A stretch of 64,000 nt of DNA from Boesenbergia rotunda (taxonomy: Eukaryota > Streptophyta > Magnoliopsida > Zingiberales > Zingiberaceae), in the NCBI GenBank assembly GCA_024364735.1, contig JAGFNQ010005370.1, positions 295,115 to 359,114 on the forward strand, read 5' to 3'. The translations under genes were made by a program, and so were the position numbers. The notes under the pieces were generated by a model. It searched no databases and was not told where the DNA came from. It saw only the letters and a list, made by a program, of their open reading frames with translations. Shown in pieces: positions 19,930 to 31,079 of the stretch. Position 1 is the first letter of the stretch; every line of letters starts with the position of its first letter.

Positions 19930-22233
19930 TCAGTAAGGGTTCACTGGTTGTTGTTCCACAGCTTCTTGTGCAACAACCTCATCAACCACCACACTTTGTG
20001 GTTCCTGTTCAACTTCCATCAATGCTTCAGTGCTATTGTCCATGTCTTGAACTTCTTCAAGACTGAACGTATTCCCACTAGTCTTTCTAGAAACAAAGTC
20101 CCTTTCTAGAAATACTCCAGTCTTAGCAACAAACACTTTGTGCTGACTAGGAATGTAGAAGTAGTATCCCTTCGTTTCCTTGGGATACCCTATGAAATAA
20201 CACTTATCAGATTTGGGTCCCAGTTTGTCTGAGACTTGACGTCGTACGTAAGCCTCACAACCCCAAACCCTCATTAAAGACATCTTGGGACTCCTCCCTG
20301 TCCATATCGTATATGGTGTCTTCATGACAGCCTTTGATGGAACACGGTTTAGTGTGAACGCTGCCGTGTCTAGAGCATATCCCCAAAAGGATATAGGAAG
20401 ATCTGCATGACTCATCATAGATCGTACCATATCTAATAAGGTACAATTCCTCCTTTCGGATACACCATTCCACTGTGGTGTTCCAGGGGGAGTGAGTTGG
20501 GATAGAATCCCACACTCAGCTAGGTAGTCACGAAACTCATGGCTCAAGTATTCTCCACCTCGATCTGATCGAAGTATCTTAATACTCTTGCCAAGTTGGT
20601 TCTGTACTTCATTTCTGAATTCTTTGAACTTTTCAAAGGATTCTGACTTATGTGTCATCAAATACACATAGCCATATCTACTGAAGTCATCAGTAAATGT
20701 GATGAAGTACCTGTAACCACCTCTGGCAGCGACATTGAAAGGGCCACATACATCACTATGTATGAGTCCTAACAAGTCTGTCGCTCTTTCGCTATGTCCA
20801 CTAAAGGGAGTCTTAGTCATCTTGCCTAGAAGGCATGACTCGCATGTCTCATATGACTCAAAATCAAATGAGTCCAACAAACCATCCTTATGGAGCTGGG
20901 ACAAGCGACTCTCATTTATGTGGCCTAAGCGACAGTGCCAGAGATAGGTTGGGTTCAACTCATTTGATCTCAACCTCTTGGTATTCACGTTATAGATAGG
21001 GCTCTCTAAGTCTAGAATATAGAGGCCATTCATCAGATGTGCGCTACAATAGAACATATCCTTTAAATAAACAGAACAACATTTGTCCTTTATTATAAAT
21101 GAAAAATCTTTGTTATCTAAACATGAAACTGAAATGATATTCTTTGTTAGTACAGGTACATAACAACAGTTATTCAATTCCAGTACAAGCCCAGAGGGTA
21201 GAGATAGAAAGTAAGTCCCTATAGCAACAGCAGCAACCCTTGCTCCATTGCCTACTCGTAGGTCCACCTCACCCTTGGCCAATGCCCTGCTATTTCTCAG
21301 CGCCTGCACATTAGTACAAATGTGAGAAGCACACCCAGTATCTAATACCCATGATGTAGAAATAGAAAGGTTGACTTCTATAACATTTATACCTGAAGTA
21401 GAAGTCTCACTTCTCTTCTTCTTCAGATCTTCCAGGTATACCTTGCAGTTCCGCTTCCAATGCCCAGTCTTACCGCAGTGGAAGCAGGTAGCATCCTTAG
21501 CAACCCCACCTTTAGGTTTGAGTGTTGAAGAGCTGGCTTTGCCCTTGGTTTGGGTCTTACCCTTACCTTTGGGCTTCCACTTGCCCTTACCCTTGCCCTT
21601 TTGTACCATTAGGACGGTACTGGACTTGGCAGTGGTGAGATTAGGCTCAGCAGTTCTTAACATGTTGAGTATCTCGGGCAGTGGTTTGTCTAATTCGTTC
21701 ATGTTGTAGTTCATGACGAATTGACGGTAACTCACCGGCAACAATTGCAGGATCACATCGGTAGCCAGCTCTTGGCCCAAAGGGAACCCCAACCTCTCGA
21801 GGTTCTCGACGTACCCAATCATTTGGAGTGCGTGAGTTCCTACAGGGGTTCCCTCTTTCATCTTGCATGAAAAGAGGGCCTGAGTCACTTCAAACCTCTC
21901 ATGCCTTGCCTGCCCTTGATATAGTTGCTTGAGATGGCCAATCATATCAAAAGCATTCATTTTCTCGTGTTGCTTCTGAAGCTCAGGAGACATACAGCAT
22001 AGCATTAGGCATGACACGTCTAACGCGTCATCTAGATGCTTCTGATGAGCATCTCTAACACTACGAGCGGCAGAGGCTGGTGGTGCATCAGGAACTGCTT
22101 GCTCCAGAACGTACAGCTTACGTTCCTGCGTGAGGACTATCCTCAGATTCCTGTACCAGTCCAGGAAATTAGCTCCTAGGAGCTTGTCCTTCTCAAGAAC
22201 AGATCGTAGAGAGAGAGTGTTCGTGTTTGACAT
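19930..22233 (-). CDS. Copia element 2 gag-protease-integrase polyprotein, open but lacking RT/RNase H
   Basis: A 767-codon open frame starts MSNTNTLSLRSVLEKDKLLG at 22233. Domains in order: gag (about 1-230), a CCHC zinc knuckle CFHCGKTGHWKRNC (about 255-268), protease with WVLDTGCASHIC (about 293-304), GAG-pre-integrase with LWHCRLGHINESRL, integrase core with HSDVCGPF, RSDRGGEY and GTPQWNGVSERRN, then a spacer. No stop interrupts it, so it is relatively young. RT and RNase H are missing: at about 19930-19950 the frame runs into the SIRE-like LTR fragment. An RNase H end of matching type lies beyond the LTR on the right. It could encode gag and integrase but not a full cycle. Confidence 0.85.
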   Translation of the reverse strand: MSNTNTLSLRSVLEKDKLLGANFLDWYRNLRIVLTQERKLYVLEQAVPDAPPASAARSVRDAHQKHLDDALDVSCLMLCCMSPELQKQHEKMNAFDMIGHLKQLYQGQARHERFEVTQALFSCKMKEGTPVGTHALQMIGYVENLERLGFPLGQELATDVILQLLPVSYRQFVMNYNMNELDKPLPEILNMLRTAEPNLTTAKSSTVLMVQKGKGKGKWKPKGKGKTQTKGKASSSTLKPKGGVAKDATCFHCGKTGHWKRNCKVYLEDLKKKRSETSTSGINVIEVNLSISTSWVLDTGCASHICTNVQALRNSRALAKGEVDLRVGNGARVAAVAIGTYFLSLPSGLVLELNNCCYVPVLTKNIISVSCLDNKDFSFIIKDKCCSVYLKDMFYCSAHLMNGLYILDLESPIYNVNTKRLRSNELNPTYLWHCRLGHINESRLSQLHKDGLLDSFDFESYETCESCLLGKMTKTPFSGHSERATDLLGLIHSDVCGPFNVAARGGYRYFITFTDDFSRYGYVYLMTHKSESFEKFKEFRNEVQNQLGKSIKILRSDRGGEYLSHEFRDYLAECGILSQLTPPGTPQWNGVSERRNCTLLDMVRSMMSHADLPISFWGYALDTAAFTLNRVPSKAVMKTPYTIWTGRSPKMSLMRVWGCEAYVRRQVSDKLGPKSDKCYFIGYPKETKGYYFYIPSQHKVFVAKTGVFLERDFVSRKTSGNTFSLEEVQDMDNSTEALMEVEQEPQSVVVDEVVAQEAVEQQPVNPY

Positions 22234-23840
22234 GGTAATCTACAACATAAAATGCAGAAAATAAATATCCACCATTGTATCATATTTTATTTATCATTTA
22301 ACTAGGCCTTTAATTAAATGATGCTCCCACTGAATTATAGGGCTTTGGTAGAATCGAGTCATAGATGTGGTAAAACCACACTACTAGATCCACACCAACT
22401 AACTATAATTCTCGTAGGTCAAGATCCACATCATACTACGCCTTGAGTTAGCTTTGGCTAAATCGCCCAAGACTTAGTATGATCGGTAGGTACTAATTAC
22501 CAATTACATCTCTATGCAACTCTTATTTATAGGATCAAGAATTAACATTTATGAATAATCTTGAGTTAGCTTTGGCTAAATCGCCCAAGACTATTGATAA
22601 ATGCGATCTTGTCCTACCTTTCCAACTATTGGAGTATGCCTATAGTTAGGTTCGATCCAATTGAGCTAACTAGTTACTCAATCTAATTGAGCTCAATCTA
22701 ACCCAAGCGTGATAGGCGGGACCAAGGTTGTCCCTCCGCATCCCACCAAGATTAAATGCATTGCTCTGCTTTGGCAGATTCAACAATCGCATATGATCGT
22801 GGTAGTGATGGGTATCAAGGCTCGTTAGGCATATACGAGTTGATTTCGATTTAGATCTAATCTAATCGATGATGTGCATCGTATTTAGGCATTTATTAAA
22901 TCTAATTTAACCTAAATGTGTATTAGGTGCACATCAAGATGTGGTTCCCACATTACATGTGCATCACATACACTCATGTATATTCTATTCTATACTAATA
23001 TGCATCACATACATATAAGAAAAAATAAAATATACAAGAAAATTAAAGTGTGATTAGTCATGGCCCTACTAAGATCTTCTCAAGCCAATGAGAAGATCCT
23101 TTGGTCAACCTAGGGTCTAGGCAGCAGCTTCTCCAAGCTCCTCCTTCTAGAACCCCATGTGTTGTCGGCTTGCTTCCCACGAGTCCGTCTTCTCCAGAAT
23201 TTCCTTCATCTTCAATTTTGTACATTACAAAATTTATACTCGAGTTACATTCGAGTCTTAAACTAATTTTAACAGAAATAATAAATAAAAAGCCGACACG
23301 CAGGTCGCAATCACAATACAACACATACAACACAAATAACGGCACGCAGGCCGTAATATGAATTACACACATATTTTAATCTAATTAAAATAGGGTCTTG
23401 GGCCATGACCATCACACTACTGTACATAATTCAAAATTATGTATTTTACAGAAATTTATCTAATTTTTCTATGTATTTTACGAATTTTATGAGTCACAAC
23501 TCCACGGCGGTCCCGTTAAGCGGGTTTCGGGCACAATCACGTGACAAGGCCCCTTGCGGGGTTAGGGGCGGCGCCCCTACTCACGAAATTAATTTTCGTG
23601 AGTGTCGCATCGCGATCTAACAGTGCCTAACCCGCTGTCCCAAAATCTATTTGGGCGAAACTTGCCGTTTCGGAGAAGTTTTTCTCGGTGGTCGAAGTGT
23701 ACAAGTGCTTCGCACTCGTTGCTTCGCCTCTACGAGAAAAATACTCATAAAATCCTAAAAATTAGAAAAATTACAGAATCATAAACTACTCTAAATTTTG
23801 TATCCCATACAAAAATAAATAAATACGTGCTTCGCACGTG
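22234..23840 (-). other. Long untranslated leader of copia element 2
   Basis: 1.6 kb between the PBS and the gag ATG without a supported gene. A phrase built on TTGAGTTAGCTTTGGCTAAA and continuing TCGCCCAAGACT occurs twice (about 22443 and 22561). An ORF-like stretch near 23058-23372 shows no recognisable domain. Confidence 0.6.
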
Positions 23841-23852
23841 GCTCTGATACCA
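23841..23852 (-). other. Primer binding site of copia element 2
   Basis: On the minus strand TGGTATCAGAGC, complementary to the 3' end of initiator tRNA-Met, lies one base inside the LTR end. Confidence 0.85.
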
Positions 23853-23853
23853 C

Positions 23854-25796
23854 TGTTGGGTTTTTCGGGCCGCGAAAACCGCCTTTTCGCGTCGCGGAAA
23901 CCCCGAGAACCCAAAGCCATGGATCTCGTGCGAAGAAAAATTCCGAAACAAAAATTCACGTATTCATTTCATGCTCAAAACTCGATCTACTCCTAGATCT
24001 AAAGAGGGATAAACCATTTTACCTTTGGCGCGTGCCCCGCTTAATCCCGCTCGCTCCTTTTGGATGTCGGATCTCTAGGACGTCAAGTGCCGTCCCTCTA
24101 GAAGTATCCACGCGAACAAAGTGGATGGAGGAAACCCTTTAGGTGTGCTAGCACCTTTCAAGGGTTCGGCCAAGAGGAGAAGAAGAAGAAGAGCTCCAAC
24201 ACTTGGAGGAGGAAGAAGAGAAGACACACACTAAGAAAAATGGAACAAAACCTTGTTTTGTTCTCTCCTTGTGGCCGGCCACATAATGGCCATTAATGAC
24301 CATTAAGTGGCCGGCCATAATGGCCATTAATGGCCATTAAGTGGCCTGCCATAACCCCCTTTCAATTTGAATTCAAATTCAAATCGGGGGTTACAACCTT
24401 TGGAGATGATGTGGAGCATCATCATTGGTCAAATACCAAGCCAAGTCATCACTTGGTCAAGTCAAGGTGAGGTGGTCTTTTGGTCAAGTCAAACTTGCCT
24501 TTTATGGACTTTCCATATTTAGTCAAGTTACACTTGACTCCATTTCTTCTCCCATGTCAAGTCTAACTTGAAGTGGAACCAAGTCAAGTCAAACTTGATT
24601 TGGATTTGGGTCAAGTCAAACTTGCCTTTTATGGACTTTCCATATTTAGTCAAGTCAAACTTGACTCCATTTCTTCTCCCATGTCAAGTCTAACTTGAAG
24701 TGGAACCAAGTCAAGTCAAACTTGATTTGGATTTGGGTCAAGTCAAACTTGCCTTTTATGGACTTTCCATATTTAGCCAAGTCGAACTTGACTTCATTTT
24801 TTTTCTCCATCTATTTGTTCTTTGCGTGTGACCCTATAGGTTCTTGTAACGTTGGCAATGCTTCTAACCTCTTAGAAACATAAGCAATGAGCGGTATCTA
24901 GCAACACATCATTGCTACCCAAGTTACAAGAATGTTGAGATCCAACATCACCAATGTGACTACTAATTATGACTTTCATAATATGTGAAATGTCCTTCTA
25001 TCGTCGATATCTAGATTGATCTTCTATGAAGCATAGACCGTGTCATCCTCCAATCAATCTATGTGTCTTGAACTCCAAGTAGACTCACTATAATCAAATA
25101 AGCTCAATATCTCATATTGCCTTATTTGGGCATGGCCATGCACTTAGTGATCTCACTCTATCAAGACTATGATATCTCTCCCATCATATAGGAGGGATAG
25201 ATCCCATCTACATCACTCACATCCCTCCGCATAATTTGTTACATACCCAGTAATCGCCTTTATAGTCCACCCAGTTACGGGTGACGTTTGACGAAACCAA
25301 AGTACATAACTCCTTATGTAGGGAACTATGGTGACTTCAGGTCTAAGGACTAATAGTCATACTAATAGTCACATGAGAAAGTATATGACACTCATATAAC
25401 GATCCATGATACTTTCTCATGGTGGGTCATTCAGTATACATTCTCCAATGCATACTCATGTGTCAACTTGATATCTCATATCCATGACTTGTGAGATCAA
25501 ATCATCGTGTTGACCTACATGCTAGTCTCTATGCATTAACATTGTCCCTGAATGTTAATACTTGACTAGGAATAATTAAGAGTAGTGTTCTCTATATCAT
25601 CTCACTATCGATTCAACCAATCGATTGATATAGATTTGAACCTACTACCAAGGACGTTATTACACTTAGTTATTTGGCACCAATACAAGTAAGTATAATA
25701 ACCATAATCAAATGCCTTTATATATATATATGAAATATGATACAATGAGTCTATACAACAACCATCACATGATTGGCTCTAGGGCTCTCACTAACA
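23854..25796 (-). repeat. LTR shared by two half copia elements
   Basis: Borders are TGTTGGGTTTTTCGGG at 23854 and ..CTCACTAACA at 25796 on the plus strand. On its left lie a PBS and gag, so it serves as a 5' LTR. On its right lie a polypurine tract (CTAGTGGGAGAT on the minus strand) and the RNase H end, so it also serves as a 3' LTR. Inside, a 127-bp unit is repeated from 24482, 24609 and 24736, rich in CAAGT-N3-ACTTG hairpins. At 24270-24355 TGGCCGGCCA/AATGGCCATT palindromes are repeated. Confidence 0.8.
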
Positions 25797-25810
25797 ATCT
25801 CCCACTAGAA

Positions 25811-26050
25811 CTAGTGCCAATCACTGTAGTATCTAATACCCAATGACCTAGTGTGACCATCATGCTTGGTCTGTGCCAAAGCCTTGGTCAAGGGATCTGC
25901 AATGTTAGCCTCTGTGGGTACTCTGCATATCTTCACATCTCCTCGATCGATGATCTCTCGAATGAGATGGAAACGCCGTAGTATGTGTTTGGTCCGCTGG
26001 TGTGACCGAGGTTCCTTAGCCTGCGCAATAGCTCCATTGTTGTCACAATA
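25811..26050 (-). pseudogene. Copia RNase H C-terminal end, truncated
   Basis: It reads YCDNNGAIAQAKEPRSHQRT, then HLIREIIDRGDVKICRV and ANIADPLTKAL, the end of copia RNase H, up to a stop at 25811. Homology ends near 26050, where a 17-bp phrase (ATAGCTCCATTGTT) occurs twice (26029 and 26047) and element B gag begins on the other strand. Confidence 0.8.
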
Positions 26051-26062
26051 GCTCCATTGTTT

Positions 26063-28920
26063 ATCAGCCACAATTCCAGAATTTTCAGCAAGATTTTCCA
26101 TCTTCACAGCCCCAAAATTTTCAGCCTTTCAACCAACACTTTCAGCAAGCAGATCAGCAATTTCAGAGTCACAATTTTCAACAACCTCCACCAAGTTTTC
26201 AAACTAATTTTCAACAACTCCAGCAGCCTAATTATTCATTTGATCAACCCCAACAACTTTATTTTCAGAATTCACAGCCTAATCATGATTTTGAGCAACC
26301 TAATTCTATATTTCAAGATCCACAAGAGTTCCACACTAATCAAGGAGATTTTGAGGATTTCAGTGAGCTTGAGGCTCAACAACAATGGCTTGGGGAAATT
26401 ATGGAATAAATTATACAATAGAAAAGTTTACAACAACAAGAGTATGATTCTACTCTTAAAAACTTTGAAAGACGCCTTGAGCAAATGGTTAGAGGAATGG
26501 AACAAATGCAAGCCCAAAAATCAAGCCAATTACCTTCTCAAGCTACTCTTAATTCTGTGGGGCATAATTGTGAACTAACTTTGAGGAATAAGGAAGTTGT
26601 TTCGAGTCTAAACATTCCAAGGGATGAAATTCCTTAAAATTTTTCAGTATCTTATTTTCCACTTCAAAACAGCCCTGGGATTGATTTTACATCAGTTGGT
26701 AGTGACCCTAGTGCAAATCTAAGTCCTTCTTCAATTGATCTTGCAATTTTGGAGGAAGAAGAAGAAGAAATCAGCAAAATCAGGGCACCCACAGCAACTA
26801 TTCCTCCTGAAATTCCTGTTGAGAGTTCATTTTTAAAATTTTTAGCTCAAATGGAGGAGCCAAAAGTTCCTTTACCATTCCCACAGTACCCTAGAGAGGA
26901 TCCTCCTATCATTAGCATGGGTATTTCAGATGAGGTTGTTGAGGCAGAGTTAATTGTTGATGGAGTTTCAATTGATATTCAGAGAGGATGTTTAAGCTCA
27001 GATGGGACATTGGAGGTATTAGCTTCAGAGGTGGCTAAAGATTTGGAGGTTGTATCTGATTCATTTCCAATTGGAGATAATTCTTTAGGTGTGGGGGATT
27101 GCACTGAGCCCCAGGGATCACCAATTTTGATTGACATGTCAAAAAATTCAGAGGATAGGTGTGAGAGTGTAGGGGATTGCACTGAGCCCCAGGGACCACC
27201 CATACCTACTGAGGATGCATTAGCTATGGAGGAATTGGAGGAGATTGATAGTAAAGTTTGTGACAGCCTTGATGTCGATTCTAAAGCTCTACAGGACCCT
27301 TCTAGTCTTTTATTTTGTGATCCTTCTAGTCTTTTATTTTATGATGATATAGTTGTTATGGGTCCTAACTTTTCTAATATGGTTGTTGCAGATATTATTG
27401 ATGAAGCATGTGCTGAAGATGATTATATAGGTGTAGGGGATTGCACTAAGCCCCAGGGACCACCATCATTGATTGGTATATTAGAAGATTCAGAGGATAA
27501 GCAAGAAAGTGTAGGGACTTGCATGGTTGAAGCAAGAACCCAAGAATCACTTGTGTTCGTTGAATGTCCACCAGAACCTGAGCCTGAGATGGAGCCTGTA
27601 CATGACCAGGAGGAGGCCATAGTTACATCTACTCTTATAGAACCTCCAGGTATTCTTCAGCATGATCAAGTAAGTATTTCTCCTATTTCTTTAGAAAAAT
27701 TCATTGAGGTACCTATTATTGGTTGTGATGAATCTCTTGATACATCTTATACTGAAATTGCTTGTGAAAAATTCATGGAGGAACATAGGGTTGATTTTGT
27801 TCATTGTGATGAATTTATTGACATATCCTCTGTAGAAATTGATTGTGAACAACTCATAAAGGTACTTGAAATTGAATTTGATGAATGTGAAGAAATTCTT
27901 GATACATCCTATGCTGAGATTGATTGTGAAAATCTAATAGAGGCACCCAAAATTGATTTTGTTGGCTGTGATACACTTCTTGATACATCTTACGTAGAAA
28001 TTGATTGTGAAAATTCTATAGAGGTACCTAGTATTGATTTTGTTGGTTGTGAAGCAGTTCTTGATATATCTTATGTAGGGATTAATTGTGGAAATTTGAT
28101 TGAGGTACCTAGGATTGATTTTATTGAATGTGATACATTTGTTGATACATCCTATGCTGAGATTGATTGTGAAAAACTTATAGAGATACCTAGGGTTGAT
28201 TTCATTGAATATGAAGCATGTCTTGACACACCTTTTGTAGAGACTGTTTGTGAAAAACCTATAGACGTACCTAAAATTGATTTTATTGGTTGTAATGCAT
28301 TACTTGGTACATCCTATGTGGAGAATGATTGGGAAAAACTCATAGATGTACATAAGGATGATTTTAATGGTTGTGATGAATTTCTTGCTACACACTATGT
28401 GGATACTGATTATGAAAAATCCATAGAGGTATCTAGCGTTGATTTTATTGGTGGTGATGCATGTCTTGATACATCTTATTTAGAAATTGATTGTGAAAAA
28501 TTCATGGAGGTACCTAGTGTTGATTTTATTGGTTCTGATGAATTACTTTATACATCCTATGCAGAAATTGATGGTGAAAAACTAATAGAGGTACCCAAAA
28601 TTGATTTCATTGGTTGTGATGAATTCCTTGATACACTCTGTGTAGATAATAATTGTGAAAAACTCATAGAGGTACCGAAAATTGATTTTATTGGATGTGA
28701 CGCATATCTCAATTCATTTTATGTAGAGGTAGTTTATATTTCATTCCTTTCTTACCCTGCATGTGTGCAGGAGGTATTTTCTCTACATGGTTTTGCAGGA
28801 TCCCGTAGGCTTCTAGAATGGGTACTCAAACTTAACAACCTACAACCTCCCGGAAGGACTTCTAAGGAGCATGCAGTGGGAGGGGTCGAGTTCACTTTGA
28901 CTTTTAATTATTTACCCTAA
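26063..28920 (+). pseudogene. Element B gag C-terminal region fused to a 27-residue-repeat protein
   Basis: One frame runs from 26064 to TAA at 28918-28920, broken by TAA 26407, TAG 26419 and TAA 26635; 26749-28920 is open for 723 codons. The first 190 residues are Gln/Phe-rich with a QLPSQATLNS phrase typical of Athila/Tat gag ends. Then come an acidic stretch and three VGDCTEPQGPP-like repeats (near 27090, 27165, 27432). Thirteen tandem repeats follow at 27691-28734, each 27 residues (the first 24) on the model CEKLIEVPKIDF-IGCDEFLDTSYVEID. The tail reads RRLLEWVLKLNNLQPPGRTS. There are no protease or RT motifs. The function of the repeat part is unknown; I do not recognise a domain. Confidence 0.7.
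27691..28734 (+). repeat. Thirteen 81-bp coding repeats
   Basis: Units are in phase with the reading frame and diverged from each other, yet length is kept at 27 codons in twelve of thirteen. Conserved columns are the Glu-Lys/Asn, Ile-Glu-Val-Pro, Asp-Phe, Cys-Asp, Leu-Asp-Thr-Ser-Tyr and Ile-Asp-Cys positions. Confidence 0.9.
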
Positions 28921-29011
28921 GAATAGATTCTGAACCTTAATCGTCTTCGACCCCCGGAATGTACTTATGTCAAGATAATAAGGGAGAAAGCACACTATGA
29001 GATTGATCACA
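28921..29011 (+). other. Element B internal sequence, left of gypsy C, ending in TSD TCACA
   Basis: Non-coding remnant continuing after gypsy C at 38989. TCACA at 29007-29011 is the left target duplication. Confidence 0.7.
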
Positions 29012-31079
29012 TGTAACACCCGCTTTTTTTTTCCTAAGCGGCGTTACGTTAACATGCTTAGGGCATGTAGACATCATAAGGCAGCGGAATAACTTAACTT
29101 ATACATACCCTATTACCATTCTTAACTTATTGACATGGGAACCTTAGCATATTAACTTTGAACTTAAGCATCCTATCATGTCTCACATAACATCATATCA
29201 TAAGGTTCCATAAGTCATTATTCAAACACATAAGTAAACATATAGTTCCTGGGCCAAGTCACTACATCACACATGCGTTCTTGCCCTCCTGCTGCTTCCT
29301 TCATTATCCCCTTGAATGATCTGCGGTATAAGAAAATAAGACTATAAGCACACAGGCTTAGTAAGACTCTTTCCTACTCACAAAACCATCCATCATTCAT
29401 CATCTCATAATGAGCACATAAAACATTAACATACTTGGTGCTCTACTTAGAACATAACATCTTGCATCACTTATCGTATACATAGCATGGCATGAACATA
29501 AACATAGTAACATTCTAAGCATGGCATGATACATGGCATAAACATAAACATCATAGACATTCTAAGTATGGCATAATTCATTCATTCTCATGGCACAATT
29601 CATAAACATAGTGAACATTCTAAGCATGGTATAATTCATGGCATATCGTAAACATAGTGACCATTCTAAGCATGGCATAATTCATGGCATGAATCATAAA
29701 CATAGTGAACATTCTAAGCATGGCATAATTCATGGCATATCGTAAACATAGTGAACATTCTAAGCATGGCATGATTCATGGCATAAATCATAAACATAGT
29801 GAACATTCCAAGCATGGCATAATTCATGGCATATCGTAAACATAGTGAACATTCTAAGCATGGCATAATTCATGGCATAAATCATAAACATAGTGAACAT
29901 TCCAAGCATGGCATAATTCATTCATTCTCATGCCTACTTCTTAACATGAAACGTAAGAATAAAATCTTATCAACATAGCATAATGCATATCATGAATGGA
30001 TGCATGAGTGGAATGCATATACATAAGGATGCTTAACTTTTAAAACATACTTTTCATTGCTTAAACATAAACATCATAACATCATTTGGGGTCCCCGGCT
30101 TGTACCACATACATACATCATTGCGCGCATCCCTAGCAAGTCCGAGGTCGCGAGCCCCAACCTACTAGGGTAAGGACAGCATAGTCGGTAGTCCCCGAAC
30201 CGAGGCGTTCTTAAGGTGCCCATCCCTGTTGCACAGCTCCGGTAGTGCCAGAACCGTGGACAGCTACGGTAGTCCAAAACCGGGGCGTTCTTAAGGTGCC
30301 CATCCCTTGGACCCATACTTCGGTCCGGTACAAGCCCATATATAAAGTAAAATACTTTTCATGCTTCATCATTCATATGATATTCATGGCATCTTTAACA
30401 TAGCATAACTTGTTACGGCTCGGCCCGTCTACCGGCCCATTTACCGGTCCTCACGACCGTCGTACCGTCGACCATCAACCGTGCCGTCTTAGCATATTTA
30501 TGCCTTAAAGACATAAGCATCATCTTTCATTCATCATCATTCATAGCATATTCATTCATTCATCATACTTAACATCATCATTATGCCTTAAAGGCATGAA
30601 CCTTATCTTCATTCTTCACTTTCATTTTTTTTAGACATGGCATCATTTTCATTCTTAACATGGCATCATTTTCATTCTTAAACATGGCATCATTTTCATT
30701 CTTAAACATAAACATAACATACTTAACATGACATCATTTTCATTCTTAAACATGGCATCATCCTCATTCTTAAACATAAACATAACATACTTAACATGGC
30801 ATCATTCATATCATGAACCTAACATATCATAGCATCATTTTTATCGTGATCATAACTCTATCATTCTTATCATGGCATCATTCATATCCTGAACATATAC
30901 TTATCATACTTATCATGGAAACACATAAACATATACTTGAAGTTAAAGGCTCAACCCTAACCCTTGGGCCCTTGAGGTTGGCCGAAACATATGGGGTCTC
31001 TAGGGTAATCCGAAAATTCCCAGAATTTATACTTAACCTCCACACATCATAAGGGAACATAAATTAACATTATCAAGAT

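Larger units (their letters stand above)
18421..19935 (+). repeat. SIRE-like copia LTR fragment (F family)
   Basis: It starts at a true LTR terminus (TGTTGATGCAGTCTGG) and matches, in reverse orientation, the complete LTR at 54159-56227 for about 1.5 kb. It ends near 19930-19950 where the copia-2 polyprotein begins; the last quarter of the LTR is missing. It contains two hairpin arrays (18535-18995 and 19010-19660). A large translatable stretch on the minus strand here is only hairpin sequence. Confidence 0.75.

Noticed and set aside
30074..30316. An 80-89 codon frame conserved in three LTRs (also 36174-36443 and 62305-62574)
   Set aside because: It lies within LTRs of one family and starts and ends in repeat sequence. 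Conservation is explained by recent common origin; no known domain. Kept only as a DNA-level observation.
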